The notes under the pieces are model-generated. The model was not told where the DNA came from, searched no databases, and saw only the letters and a list, made by a program, of their open reading frames with translations. DNA of 64,000 nucleotides, from NCBI RefSeq assembly GCF_041146395.1, contig NC_091000.1, forward strand, positions 13,282,501 to 13,346,500. The letters run 5' to 3'. The translations under genes were made by a program, and so were the position numbers. This DNA comes from Eulemur rufifrons (taxonomy: Eukaryota > Chordata > Mammalia > Primates > Lemuridae). Of this stretch, positions 50,800-63,350 are shown one piece after another. Every line of letters starts with the position of its first letter. Position 1 is the stretch's first letter.

Positions 50800-50990
50800 A
50801 AGAAAACCTTAGTCATTGCATATTCTAACACCTGCCTTTTATACAAATGAAGTTCAGGTCCAGAGATGTTAAACAACTTACTTGGTTTGAATAGAACTAG
50901 TTAGTTATACACAGATCCAGAACTTGAACCCAGGTCTTGTGATTTCAGTCCTTGACTCTTTCTGCTGTGCTGCTGATTCACACAGGTAGA
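50800..50990 (+). mobile_element. MIR SINE fragment
   Basis: 'gatgttaaacaacttacttg', 'agaacttgaacccaggtctt' and 'gactctttctgctgtgctgc' follow the MIR 3' half. Confidence 0.65.
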
Positions 50991-51965
50991 TGCCATGAGA
51001 GTCATGCTCAAAACTCAAACATTGTATGGGCTAGACCTGTGCTCTAAGTGTGTATCTCAAGTCCGTTCAATTCACAGTGCTAATTTGGGAACAGGGTTCT
51101 GCTTGTAATTTTATATGTGGATTTGATTGATATAATATTATTCCTTTAAATCTGTATTGCAAGCCTGTTGGAGGGCCTTAAACCAAAGGAAGTGCTAGAA
51201 GTTCTAGCACTTGAGACATTAAAGGAAAGAAAGAAAAAGCATGCAGTAGGCATGCCCTGACTAGGCTGCACAAGGTCTGTGAGGTCTCTACTCTTCTCCA
51301 TTATAAAGTGAGTGGTTCCGCCATCAACTCCTGCTATGATTTCTGCTTATTCCTCAAATGTACTTTGCACTGAAGTGGAGTGACACTTTAAACTATGGAA
51401 TTTCAGGTGCTTGGTGTGATGAGAAAATCTCATTTGTTCTTTTAAAAAAAGAACATACTGGCCTCAACTTGAAAAGTAAGGTAAATATTTCTTGAGTTCC
51501 TGGGAAGCTTTTGGGGTGATTTCCAGGTAATTTTGAAGCACTTTGTGATGATTGGTCATGACTGAGAATTGCTGCCAGCTTCATGTTAAGAAGTCAAGTA
51601 TCATTTTCTCATTTTGAATCTTAACTGGTCCCTAAGTAAATATATACTCATTTCTTGAACTCCTCTGTCAAGTGGATTTAGTAAAACTTGTAGTTAAATG
51701 TACAAGAAAGACTAAGAGGCTGGCCAGTCCGGTAGTGTGCGTACAGGTTGAGGAATGCAGGCCCAGCATTTTCTAATGAGGAAGTTCCTGTTCCTTATGT
51801 TGGTGGCCTGGGTCTTGCGAGAAAACCTGTGCATCCTGGGGAGAGAGTGGAGAAGAGAACCCGTGTTGAGGAGTCGGGGAATGGGGAGGGGTGTGTGGCC
51901 ATGTCCTCTTCATGGTCACAGCGGCTGTACCTCTGTATCAGTACTTCACAATGGGGCTGGGTGGC

Positions 51966-52174
51966 AGTGGGGAGGGGGGAGTTTGCTTCCCAGGGGACAT
52001 TTGACAACATTCTGGAGACATTTTTGGTTGTCATCTCTGGGGGAAGGGATGCTACTGGCATCTAGTGGTAGAGGCCAGGGATGCTGCTAAACAGCCTACA
52101 GTACACAGGACAGCCCCCACCACACAGAGTCATCCTGCCCACAATGTCAGCAGTGCCCAGGGTGAGAAACCCTA
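51966..52174 (+). mobile_element. MER5A-type hAT MITE
   Basis: 'ggggacatttgacaacattc', 'gatgctactggcatctagtg', 'gggatgctgctaaacagcct' and 'agcagtgcccagggtgagaa' are MER5A words in order. Confidence 0.9.
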
Positions 52175-55100
52175 CTCTATGCTACCCATTAAATTCCTCA
52201 GTCAGTCTGCTGAGAATGCTGCTGTTAGGATATGCATGGAATGTAATAGCATGCTATAAGAGAAGAAAAGTATCTACTGTTGGCATTTTTTAATACCTAG
52301 AAAACACAGTGGTGCCATTTTAATCCAGCTATACTTGTACTATTTCTGTAGTCATAAGTTTGCACTAGAAGTTACTTCACTTTCTGTTGCCTTTTCAGAA
52401 ATAGCACCTAACAGTTGTCCCCTGGTGTTTTTGTTTTACTGCAAGCCACTTCACTTGCTTAAAGAAGAATTATATCATGGGCAGAAGATTTATAGCAAAA
52501 AGCATTTCTATGATGTTGTTCATAAGTCCACTGTAATGTGTTACAGCCAAAAGGGTTCACCTAATATCTAATCTAAATGTCTTTTTCAGCAAATCAACCC
52601 ATTTCCTTTTGCTCTAATCTCAGTGGAATCTAGACTATCTAGAAGGAAAAAAACAGTAAATATTTATAATTAATTGCTTTGGAATATTATATCACTTGTG
52701 TGTCCATCTAGGCACCAGTTTAAAGAGCCACTGCTGTCGGTTGTCTCACTGGTCACTTTTTTTTTAAACTAGATTAAATGTTGTGTGATTAACCCGGTTT
52801 CTAACAATGCATACTGTTGCTACTTGAGACTATAGAGAAACAGCCATAGGACTAGTTTGCGCTGGGTCTCAGTGTGTTGTTGCATGCCCACTCGCCTATA
52901 CTTTTCTTGACGTGAATATTCTTGGGTGAATGGGTTTTAAGGCCACAAAGAAATGTATTCATCTGCATCGCTGGATTTACAAGGATTTTTGCATGCCAGA
53001 AGCATGGGCTGCATGAGCTCCATGTTAGTCATTTAACTCTGAACGTGGTATTAGTTTTCTGAGGCAAAAAATAAACAGAACTGTCTAAGCAACAAGCTGC
53101 TGTTGCATTTGTTAGCAACAAGCTTTGTGATGAGACAATGGCTTTGTATTGCCCTTTAACAAACAGAATGCATTCGCCTGAGCAGGCCACATTCAAAGGG
53201 AACTCCAGAATATTCTTCTGAGCCTTGCAGCTGGGTTTTAGGGAAAGGTTTATTCTCTTTCTTTCTTCTTTCTCTTTGGACTTTGCTTCTAGTTTTTGTC
53301 CTCTTAGAAAGGCCTTTAAGCTTTCTTGGTGAAAAAAGAATATGGTGGTTGATAAATGGGTGTCAGTTTCCTCCTGTATATCTCTCTCTCTTTATTAGCA
53401 TGTTTTAACACAAAATTAAAATTGAAGTCTAGTTTTGTTTTATTAATATAAAAGGCAATTTTTGTCCCTGAATTTTAGGGTAATTTAAAATGTTATATAC
53501 AGAATTTAGAGTTACAGGATATATGTTTAAAAAGTGAAAATTTCCCTTAAAAATTAGCTCTTCCAAGCATGCATTTCTTTAGGTACACTCACAAAGCATT
53601 TTAGTTTGCAGTAGATTAATTCATATTCCCCCCCCTTTCTTAATTCATAATCCCCCCTTTATGGAACTCTGAGATTCTGTTTTTTCCTGTTGAGATAAAT
53701 GCCAAGTTAGTGAGTCCTTTGGTCAGAATCTCTCCATTAGCCAGGTACAGCACAAGTTCAGAAACCATTATTGAAGTCAAATGAAAATGTCTCCTCAGCA
53801 CCCACATGTGGAAAAACATCCTATAACATCTGACAGATCATCTCCAACAAGGTTATCTGTGAACCTGAAGTCTGACTATGACCCTTTGTGAAAAGTACTG
53901 GAAAAGCTGCTTCTGACAGATAAAATTGTTTTATAGTACCATGTCTAAGTTTTTTCAGTTAATTTGTTCAGCCAGGCTAGGTACTGTTTTATGCATTTGT
54001 ACGTTTGACTGAGTGGATGTGAGGAGGTAGTGATCATGCTGGGGAATTGGAGGTCTGTCTATGTGCAGAACATTACTCAGATTGCACTGCTAGGGAGCCA
54101 GGAAACAAAACACAGACCCTCTTCTTTTATTATTGGTAGTTCCAGATCTAAGCCAAGTATATTATGACTCATCTCCAGAGAGTGTGATCTGTCCTGCCAA
54201 ATATGTAGTCACCTTATTTAAATCAGAATATTTACATTTCTCTTGCAGTCCTCTAGGCCCTGGACGTGCCTCATGATTCTACTGAGTTTCCGAAGTGAGC
54301 TTTCTCTTTTGCTCTCCACAGTGGATCCTACACTTCCCTTTCCTCAGGCCTCTGATCATTCACTCTTCATGCTTTCACTCCACACAGGCAGCCTCACTCA
54401 CCATGGGGAGAAAACTGAATCCATGTGAGAACTGCCCCAGCTTTGGGCCACCAGTCTGCAAACTTCCCAGTATCTACATGCATGAGAAGTTGGCCTTTTT
54501 CCAAAGCTGACCTCATCACCTGTCTTCTGGATTCCATTCCCTATCACCTTTCTTTACTTTTAACTGGTTTGTTAAACCAGTTAAAAAACCAGCTCAATTC
54601 TCTCCCATTTAAAAAAAATAAAATAGAAAGCCTTTCTTTAACCCAGCCGTTCTTCACACATAATGCTGAATATTTAGTCATTTTAAAAAATTAATTTTGT
54701 ATGAGTTTTTTGCTTTAAATTATATAATGTCAACTTAAGGAAACAAACCATTGTAATTGTTTTTAAATTAAATTTTAAAAACGTTTTGCTCAAGGCCACA
54801 CAGCTTGCACGTAACAGAGCCTGGATTCCAATCTAACTGTAAAGGCAGACTCTACTGAAAGCTCTCTGCTGGTTTTGACACGGAGGTCACTAGTGATCTT
54901 GGCAACGGTAGTGTTCCCTGATTCAGTAATTGGCCTCACCAGCCCCATGACTGCTCATGTTGGGAACCTAGGAACCACATTTGACACCTTTTTTTCTTTT
55001 AATTCTATAGCAAACTGCCCTCCAACCTACCTAGCCGGTGACTGGGTCTGCCGTTCTCAAATCTCCAGTCCTCTCTGCCGCCCTTCCAGGACCCTAGTAT

Positions 55101-55397
55101 ATATAGGCCATCACTACCTCCCTCCCTCCTGCCTGTCACTGCCATGGTTTTCCAGCTAGTCCTCCACAAGCAGTCTTTGACCTTCCAATCTCTTTTTTTA
55201 ATCCTGCTTCCTTTGTAATCTTTTAAAATACAAACCGATTTATGGCATACTCTTGCCAAAACCCATTACAAGTTTCTCAGTACTCCCGTGCTAAAGACTA
55301 GAGTTCTTTCTCTGTCCTATAATGCTTTGTGTTTTCTGGCTCCTGCCTATTTCAGATTCATTTTGGATCTTCTAGCTCCTTTTTTTAAATTTTTTTA

Positions 55398-55576
55398 ACT
55401 TATAATACTAATATAATGTAAATACTATGTTAATAGTTGTTACATTTTAAAATTTGTATTTTTTTTATTTTTGTATCATTATATTTTATTGTTTTGTGGG
55501 GTTTTTGCGAAATATTTTTGACCTGTGGTTGGCTGAATCCAAAGATGCAAAACTCTCCAGTAGGGAGGACGGACTG
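55398..55576 (-). mobile_element. MER2-type Tigger fragment, antisense
   Basis: 'aatgtaaatactatgttaat' then 'tgacctgtggttggctgaat' and the end 'agggaggacggactg' followed by TA. Same family as 61521-61862, reversed and truncated. Confidence 0.75.
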
Positions 55577-56518
55577 TATGTTTTATTCTCCTTTGTATCC
55601 GCAACACAGAGCGACAAGACTAACACCATAATGGACAGTGATTCTTTACTGAAAGAATGAACAAATTAATAACTGGAGTTTGGGATTCAATCAACTTTGA
55701 ATGTATTTAACATTTTAATTTCTAAACTAGAACCAGACCTTGGAATGGATAATGCTTCCAAAATAGCGTGAGAAGTCTGTGGACAAGCTAGCTTGTGCTG
55801 TACAAGCTCTTTCTCTTCCCCTTCCTTCTCTCCCTCTCATTCTCTCCCCTCTTTCCTCCTTTCTTCTTCCCCTGTCAAACCTCATGCATTCTTTAAATTA
55901 CAGCACTTCTGACTTGTGATTCAGAAAATTCAGAGGAGGATTTTTAAAGAGGAAGCTGCTGCATCCATTTCCTAAACCATTCATTCTGGATCTTCCAGCT
56001 CCTTTTGCATCTGTTGTATTCGTCTTCTTTCAGTTCCTCCCGAGCTCTGTTCTTCTTCCTGCCACAGGTTCTCACTTTCACACTGGCTATTCTGTCTGCC
56101 ACATTCTACTCCAGTATTCATGTTTGTTTGAATATCATTTCCTCAAAGAAGCCTGGGTTAGAATCTCTGTACATGCTTATACATGAATTTGCATCTGTAT
56201 ACATACATATAAAGCTATTAAATATATGTATATGCATACACATGCACATCGATTTGTGACTGTATGCGTAGAGAGGTTTTTTTAAAAAGTGTTTTATGCT
56301 TGAGTAACATTTGGCAGTTGTATATTTAGAAATTATGGGTATTTGTGTTGGGAAGTATATGTATATGTATTTATCATGAATTCTATGCTATGATTCTGTT
56401 TAGTATCCACTGTTGTTCAAAATGTACCACATCAGACACTGATCTGGTTCAGAGTTGTTGTGTTCCCTCTTCTATGCCTTGTCCTCTGACCGGGGACTGT
56501 TCATTACTCCTATTCAAG

Positions 56519-56700
56519 GTAAAGAAACTGCTGCAATGAAAGCTGATCTCCTGAGGGCCAGGAATATGAAAAGGTACATTAACCAACTGACTGTGGCAAA
56601 GAAGCAGTGCGAGAAGAGAATCAGGACCCTGGGAGGCCCTGCCTATGACCAGCAAGAGGAGGGGGCCTTGGATGAGGGGGAAGGGCCTCAAAGCCAGAAG
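56519..56700 (+). CDS. SNX25: SNX25 coding exon 6 (charged linker before RGS)
   Basis: A 182-nt exon follows acceptor 'tcctattcaag' and ends at CAGAAG|gtagag in phase 0. The product is KETAAMKADLLRARNMKRYI, then NQLTVAKKQCEKRIRTLGGP and an acidic tail with EEGALDEGEGPQSQK. A basic helical part with likely coiled-coil character is followed by an acidic, probably unstructured part. This is the connection between PXA and RGS in SNX25. No enzymatic motif is expected here. Length and phase match a fully coding exon. Confidence 0.96.
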
Positions 56701-58069
56701 GTAGAGCTTTGTAGTTTCTTGTTTTGACCATCTCAAGTGTATTGTAAACACCAGTATAACCACATATACAGTCTTTTAATTTTTTAGTGTTTAACTTAAG
56801 ACACCTGCTCCATAACTATGGATTCATATATTTGCTTTTGAGTCAAAGAGCTACACCTCTTGGTGTCCTTGACTTGTGTGAACGGTAGGTAATAGGTGTG
56901 GTAGGTAGGCGTGGAGTGTGTGTGCATGCGTATATATGTATGTGTGTTTTTCCATTTCTCCTTTGTCCTCCCCCAGTCCCAGAAGAACATGTTTATGTTT
57001 ACAGGAGTTGAATAAATTACTCATTATCAATTGGATAAAAATAACCACCTATGAAGTAGTAGGCATGTTAGAAGTTATTTTACTTGACTCTTGCCACAGT
57101 GCTATGAAACATACTTGGCTTTTTCCTATCTGTGTGGCCTCAGGCAAGTTAATGAAATGTACCATTTCATCACCTGAAAAATGAGGCAGAACTAGATTTA
57201 AAAAAAAAAAACCAGACATGGTTGGTTCACAAATCTGAGTTTTTTCTCACTAAACCATAATATTTCAATGACTGTTTTTGTACAACAAAACTTTGGACTG
57301 TCTGTTGATCCTAAGTCCTTAAATCATAGAGCTCAGGAAAGTGTTCTAGCCCTACTTTAGTACCTGTCCTAACTCTAAAGGGCCAAGGTTGTCTTCCAAG
57401 ACCTTGGGCATACTAGGATGGAAGGAAACAGCCACAGCACCCCATGAGGAGCTTGGCTGTACCCCTGGGAACAGGACCTTAAGGCAAATGCCAAACTTCT
57501 CTTTTCATAATGTGTCATTTAGTCACAGGGAAACCACCATCAGTATATTAATAATTTAACCCTGGCAATAGCCTCTAACCTCACCAATTCTGATTTTTAG
57601 TCTTCTAATCTTTTCCTGTTCCGCTCTCAGTTTGAGTTCGGCTGCTTCTCCGTGACTTTCTCCTGCCTTCCTGTTCCAGTGATGAGCCTTTACCTTCTTA
57701 CTTGTTTCTCCCCTGGTCTTCATCAGAGCTGCTTCAGGAAGCTCTTTGCCCCATCTTTGGACCAACCCCAGCACAGGCCAGAGTTCTGCAGCATCTTACA
57801 TAGTGGTACAAATGCAGCTCCAAGGAACTCTTGTCCTGTGGAAGGGTCCCCTAACCACTGGAGGTCTGTTTATTTTTCTGTTAGTAAATATACCTTTCTG
57901 AGAGTTTGGCTTTGTGGTCCAAAGTAGAAACTTCACATTTTGGTGAACTTCAGAGAGAGGAGATTTGACAGGTTGAATACTGCCTCTCTGCCTTCTCCTC
58001 CTCAGCTTTTGGCTTCTTAAGTAAATTTCTAGCCACATTTCTCATAGATGAGGTCTTTGTCTTATGTCC

Positions 58070-58210
58070 TGTTCATTCATTCATTTGTTCATTCATCATT
58101 CAGCAGACATTTATTGAGGGCCCACAATCCCTTACTTATGGTGGTAGGTACTAAGATATAAAATGAATAATCCCTGTTCTTGAAGAGCCCCATATAATTA
58201 TAAAATAAAA
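58070..58210 (+). mobile_element. L2 LINE 3' fragment
   Basis: 'cagacatttattgagggccc', 'ggtggtaggtactaagatat' and 'cctgttcttgaagagcccc' follow the L2 3' end. Confidence 0.7.
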
Positions 58211-58214
58211 AAGT

Positions 58215-58600
58215 AAATGATCCAGTAGAGATATGAGATAATTTGATTCAAAAAGACATAGAAAATCTAATAACCCAATCTGTATTAAAGAAAATTAATC
58301 CATAATTAAAAACCTTCCCACAAAGAAAATTCCAGGCTTAGATCATTTCACTGGTGATTCTATTAAACATTTAAGGAAGAAATAATACCAATCTTAACCA
58401 AACTCTTTCAAAAAATGGAAAAGAAGGGAACTCTTCAACTCATCATAGGAGATGAGCATAACTTTGATACTAAACCAGAGAAAAAGATTATAAGGAAAGA
58501 AAACTATAGACCAATGTTCCACAGGACTCTAGACAGAAAAGTTTTTAGTAAAGTATTAGTATTAATAAATCAAGTAATATATAAATAGAAAAAATAATTT
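58215..58600 (+). mobile_element. L1 ORF2 fragment (reverse transcriptase region), sense
   Basis: Words encode the L1 stretch around 'NLP..K.PG.D.FTG.FY..F' and 'ENYRPM': 'aaaaccttcccacaaagaaa', 'atcatttcactggtgattct', 'gaaaactatagaccaatgtt'. Frame is broken; relic only. Confidence 0.85.
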
Positions 58601-58699
58601 CAAGATAAATTCTCCTAACAGTGGATCCTTAATGTAAACGTTACATACTTCATTTATTTGCAATGATATTGTCAAGCCTTGATGGAATATTTATTTTTT

Positions 58700-58860
58700 A
58701 AACAGCTTTATTAAGGTATCATGACATACAGTGCACTACACATTTAAAGTGTTCAAGCTGACAAATCCTGACATATGTATATACTCATGAAACCATCACC
58801 ACAATCAAGATAGTATCCATCACCCACAAATATTTTTTTGCACCCTTTGTAATCTCTTTT
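58700..58860 (-). mobile_element. L1 3'-end fragment, antisense
   Basis: 'agctttattaaggtatcatg', 'catgaaaccatcaccacaat', 'caagatagtatccatcaccc' are antisense L1 words. Confidence 0.8.
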
Positions 58861-59069
58861 GACCCTGGTTGAAATCTATTGCTAATCCTTTCATCCATAT
58901 TTACTCAACTAGAAAGTGACCTCTTAACTATTCTGATTTTTTGGCGTCTGCCAGTGCCTTCTCTCTCTTGGCCAAAAATCGTGGTTCAGACTCTTCTTGA
59001 TTAGCTTTTGTTGTTGTCTGTTGTGATTCACAACAGCTATTATATATCTCACAAAAGTGCTATTATCTC

Positions 59070-59175
59070 CATTTCACTGATAAAGAAACTGGAGCTCAGA
59101 GTGATGGAGCGATATAGAGCCCCTGGGACTGGAAAGTAGCAGAATCAGGATTCAAACCTAGAGATGTCTAGTGCC
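59070..59175 (+). mobile_element. MIR SINE fragment
   Basis: 'atttcactgataaagaaact', 'ggattcaaacctagagatgt' and 'ctagtgccacagcctgagc' follow the MIR 3' half. Confidence 0.6.
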
Positions 59176-60189
59176 ACAGCCTGAGCAATTTTAGCTGTAC
59201 AGTGTTGCCATCCTATCTTGCTTTGTTTTTATCCCAACATGAAAACCAAAAATCTGTATTGCCTTATTTTTTTTAATAAGGTAGCACCCCCCAAATGGCC
59301 CCAAAATGGACATATGGAAGAGTTTGAGGAAAAATAAAGGGAGTAGAGGAAATGAAAATATATGGAGGTTGGAAATCAGTGGCAGTAAATGTCTGACCTT
59401 TTCTTTAAGGCCAATTTGCATATCAGTCTATTTATTTGATCCATAGCTTATCCAAAATAAACACTATTGAATGTAGTCCAGGACTCTAAACTTGAGTGTG
59501 AAAAATTTCCTGACTCTCTTTGTTGATGCTGGAGTTGTTGGCCCTTCTTCCCTAGCCAGTGCTGCTGGGGTTCCTTTAAACCTCTTTGGAGCACATATGG
59601 TTAGGATTTGTACTTCATATGCTTCACTGGTAGGGTTTACACAAAGTAAAGACAGATGTTTTGATGTCCCAAAGTTAGTAAACTAACTGAATACCAGTGG
59701 TCTGAAATACTTATGGAAACTAATTATTAATAGTCCATAGGAAGGGATGTCCATCTCCTTTAATTAGTTACCAGAAGTTGTGAGAAAGTACCTTCTCTAT
59801 TCTGCCCACAAAACAGATTAAGCGAGGGCTTATTGTTGGTGGAAGAGTTGAGTGTAATACATTGATTGTATGCTCTTGATTTTATAAATAGCTTACAGTA
59901 ACATTTCTGGAAATTTACCAACTGCCGTAATATTAATTTTAAAAATTTCAAAATACAAGTTTTTATTTAATTGCATTTGAGCTCCACTTATTAGATGTAA
60001 TTTTTTATTGCTAATTCATAACTAAGGATATGAGCCTTAAATTCCATCTAAATTAATTTGAGGCATTTCTCTTAATTAATTGAGTCATGAGGTATTGTGA
60101 AGGTCTTCTGCTTTCTCTTAGTATAGCAGTCCATACTCAAGATTGTTCCTTCAATGTCTTTAGATAGGTTGCATTTTCTTTTTCTCTCA

Positions 60190-60370
60190 GTATGCAAAAT
60201 AGTAAACAAAAGAGTAGACGAGTTGATTTTGGTACCCATATAGTGGAATATTATGGACCAATTAAAGTGATGCTTACAAGAGATTTTTTTAATGAATGTG
60301 ATATTGTAAACAAAAAGGCAAGATATAAAATCATTTTTAGATTCCTCAATTATGTAAAAATACTTTGGAA
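60190..60370 (+). mobile_element. Old L1 3'UTR fragment, sense
   Basis: 'tatagtggaatattatggac', 'gatattgtaaacaaaaaggc' and 'ttcctcaattatgtaaaaat' resemble an L1M 3'UTR. Diverged. Confidence 0.45.
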
Positions 60371-60807
60371 AGCAAAAATGCCACACAAACTATAGTTTCC
60401 TGGTATTTTATACATTTCTCTTCAATTTTCCTATTATTAGCACTTACTGCTTTTAGAATAGAATATACATCCCATAGGGCAGGAATTTTTTCTGTTTCAT
60501 TTCCTAGAACTGTACCTGCTACCAAGCAGATACCAAATAAATTGCTGTTCAGTGAGTGAATGATTAATAGAAAATTGATGTTTTGGTTATGTGCATTTCA
60601 AAAATTCAATAAGCTTTACTCCATTTAAAATTTAGGAAGGTGATAGAAGAGATATATCAATTTACCCAGAGGTACTATATTATATTGGCTATGACCTTAA
60701 AAAAATGCATCTTTTCCTAAATGTAGAAATTAGTCCATTGGAAGTTAAAGCAAACTGATAATTTAAAATTTGATTTTTAAAAACTTTTTCTTAAATTCTC
60801 TTAATAG

Positions 60808-60939
60808 ATTCTTCAGTTTGAGGATATCTTGGCCAATACTTTCTACAGAGAGCACTTTCGAAGGTACATGGAAAGGATGGACAAGAGAGCTCTGATTAGT
60901 TTTTGGGAGTCTGTGGAACATTTGAAGAATGCTAACAAG
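60808..60939 (+). CDS. SNX25: SNX25 coding exon 7 (start of RGS domain)
   Basis: A 132-nt, 44-codon exon, phase 0 at both ends, between acceptor 'ttctcttaatag' and donor AACAAG|gtggtg. It encodes ILQFEDILANTFYREHFRRY, then MERMDKRALISFWESVEHLK and NANK. The 'F..iL.n..g...F..ym......l.FW...e.lK' pattern is the first half of an RGS (regulator of G protein signalling) fold. The SNX-RGS proteins carry divergent RGS domains, so GTPase-activating function cannot be assumed. The donor has G at +3 and T at +4 (gtggtg) instead of the usual gtaag/gtgag, so it is a comparatively weak site. Confidence 0.95.
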
Positions 60940-61471
60940 GTGGTGTATATACGCTCAAAGGAATATTAATCAGTAGCTGGTGAAAACTTTCCTGTGAGGC
61001 AGTGTATCTGTTTTTCTCAGTGAAGCTGAAAGATAAGGATACATAAAAGAATATCTTAAACCAAATGTAATATTGGCATTATGTTCTAGCCCATAATGGC
61101 AAATAAAATTATATTATAGTTTTCCAGAAGATGTTTTCAAATGTGTAGTCAAGAGAAAAAAAAAGATTTATAAATGTACCAAAAGATTGAATCTAGTTTT
61201 GGGTAGTTATTTTTTAATACACTATAAAAAAAACCATATATATATCCACATTGCGGTTATAATGAATTTGGCCTTGTTACCTACATTCAGTCTCCTAACA
61301 TTGCCATTCATAATATCATAATGTGCATTTTTTGCACTACTTTTATTTCATTTAAAATATGATTCAGTAAAAGAACATAAACATTTTTGGTTACACATGC
61401 TTCTTGCAATGAAGAACCCAACAATAAACATGGTGCTTTGCATCTGGCAAGTTCTTAATATGTGTTTAAAA

Positions 61472-61476
<5 letters not shown>

Positions 61477-61508
<32 letters not shown>
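61477..61508 (+). repeat. (TA)n microsatellite
   Basis: About 16 uninterrupted TA units. Confidence 0.97.
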
Positions 61509-61510
<2 letters not shown>

Positions 61511-61520
61511 TTTATGTATA

Positions 61521-61862
61521 CAGTCCCCCTTCTTTATCTGTGGGTTCCACATCTGTGGATTCAACCAACCATGGACTGGAAATATTTGGGGGGGGGGCGG
61601 AATTATGCTGTACTGAATACGTACAGATCTTTTTTTTCTTGTCATTATCCCCTAAAAAATACAGTATAATAACTATTTACATAGAATTTACATTGTGTTA
61701 GGTATTATAAGTAATCTAGAGATGACTTAAAGTGTATGAGGGATGTACATAGTTTATGTGCAAGTACTACAACATTTTATGTTAGGAACTTGAGCCTCTG
61801 CAGATTTTGGTATCTGCGGGAAGTCTTGGAACTAGTGCTCCACAGATACCAAGGTACAACTG
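61521..61862 (+). mobile_element. MER2 Tigger-family MITE, full length
   Basis: Begins CAGTCCCCCTTCTTTATCTG and ends GGTATCTGTGG-complementary sequence 'ccacagataccaaggtacaa' then CTG, flanked by TA (61519-61520 and 61863-61864). At 342 bp it is about full length for MER2. 'tacattgtgttaggtattat' inside matches the family. Confidence 0.9.
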
Positions 61863-63077
61863 TATATGTATATCTATGTCTATAAACATAATATGTATAG
61901 TATAGATACATATATGACACTATATTATGTCAATATATAACATTTTGAGGGATTTATTAAAATAAGCACAAAGAGCATTTTGTACATTGAATTACTCATT
62001 TGTATATAAATGTTGCTAGAATACTAATTTAAAATATAAATCACAAATCACATTGGTTAAGGAACTAAATACAGTCTTGTAGTATTTTTAAATCGTCTTC
62101 TTAAGAATGCCTGTTGTTAATTTACAAGCCACAAATTACCTCATTTTACCCAATATTGTATTTGCCAACTTTATTACTCGTTTTAATTACCAGGCTTGAC
62201 TCCAAATGACTTCTGGCTGCTCTCAAAAGATTATCATAAAGAGCAATCTAAAGAGTTTTTCTTAAACTACAGAAGACAATTTGAAAAATTTCAATGGAAG
62301 AGCCTACAGCTTCCTCAAAATAGCCTTATTTTGACCTAGCAACACTGGTTTGAGTATAAACATTCTGGGATGTTTGTTAAATTAGTTATATTCATTAAGT
62401 TGTATGTCTTTGCTTTTTGCTTTTGTTGAAACTTTGTGTGACATTCCTAGAGTTAATGACATGCCTCTAGAGGAAATGTAAAGATGATGTTAACCAGAAA
62501 AGATGTTTGCATTTCCGAAGTAGGCTGGTGGGGCCCCACGTGCACTGCTGAAGACTGTGCTGTCTAATGTAAGCTTGATTAGGATGGCGTCATTCTGAAG
62601 AATATTTTTCTTGTTTTTTAAAATTGCGCAATTATGATACTGACTTTCTGGGGTAAGAACTGGCACTTCTAATTATTTATATTAGATAAAAAGTCAAATT
62701 GGTTTTCACTGATAAATTTTGTCCCTGTGGAATTGAGATTTCCTGCAAAGGAATCCATTGCAGGAAGAGACCTGTTCTCATTCTTTTTTTTTTTTCCCTC
62801 CAGAGCTTAAAAGAAATTGCATGTTAAGTATTCAACATAAAGTATTCATTTTAAGGAATCAGTTGAGTTTTTTGTTTGTATGTTTTTTCGGAATCTGACA
62901 TTTACCCTTTGGCCTTGAATGTTGACACAAAAGCCTAAGCCCCACAGTGGTACCAGCAGCAGGGTCCTTCCTAAATGTCTTCCTTCCAGCTTTAAAATGC
63001 AGAGAATTCAGAGGAAAATAATTTCTCTCAGAGATGATATTCCTTACCTCTCTTTCCTCATCTTCCTTTCTTTTCAG

Positions 63078-63350
63078 AATGAAATCCCACAATTAGTTGG
63101 TGAAATTTATCAGAATTTCTTTGTGGAGAGCAAAGAAATACCTGTGGAAAAATCGCTTTACAAAGAAATCCAGCAATGTCTTGTGGGAAATAAAGGTATT
63201 GAAGTGTTCTGCAAAATCCAGGGAGATGTTTATGAGACCCTAAAGGATAGGTATTACCCTTCATTTATTGTCAGTGACCTATATGAGAAATTAATGATGA
63301 AAGAGGAAGAAAAACAAGCCTCACGGTTGACTCCCAACAAGGATGAAACG
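63078..63350 (+). CDS. SNX25: SNX25 coding exon 8 (rest of RGS domain)
   Basis: A 273-nt, 91-codon exon, phase 0 at both ends, following a strong acceptor ('tttcttttcag') and ending at ACG|gtgagt. The product begins NEIPQLVGEIYQNFFVESKE, continues EKSLYKEIQQCLVGNKGIEV and ends with LYEKLMMKEEEKQASRLTPN plus KDET. It completes the RGS domain (helices with 'Y..ff......i...l...i...l' spacing and DRYYPSFIVSDLYEKL at its end) and enters the acidic segment that precedes the coiled coil and PX domain. Those downstream exons are outside the window. The open frame extending on both sides of the exon is intronic read-through, not coding. Confidence 0.96.

Larger units (their letters stand above)
56701..60807 (+). 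other. SNX25 intron between exons 6 and 7
   Basis: A 4107-bp intron. Apart from the L1, L2 and MIR pieces listed, 56710-57100, 57190-58060 and 59180-60180 show nothing I recognise; a MIR-like 3' piece lies near 57110-57185. Confidence 0.9.
60940..63077 (+). other. SNX25 intron between exons 7 and 8
   Basis: A 2138-bp intron with a (TA)n run and a MER2 element. The rest (60940-61470 and 61870-63077) is unassigned. Confidence 0.92.

Noticed and set aside
51748..52090. Overlapping 105- and 111-codon ORFs
   Set aside because: Most of the region is a MER5A-type MITE and the frames share no known domain.
62919..63077. Extension of the exon 8 reading frame upstream (apparent start at 62919)
   Set aside because: The acceptor at 63076-63077 and the phase from exon 7 place this part in the intron.
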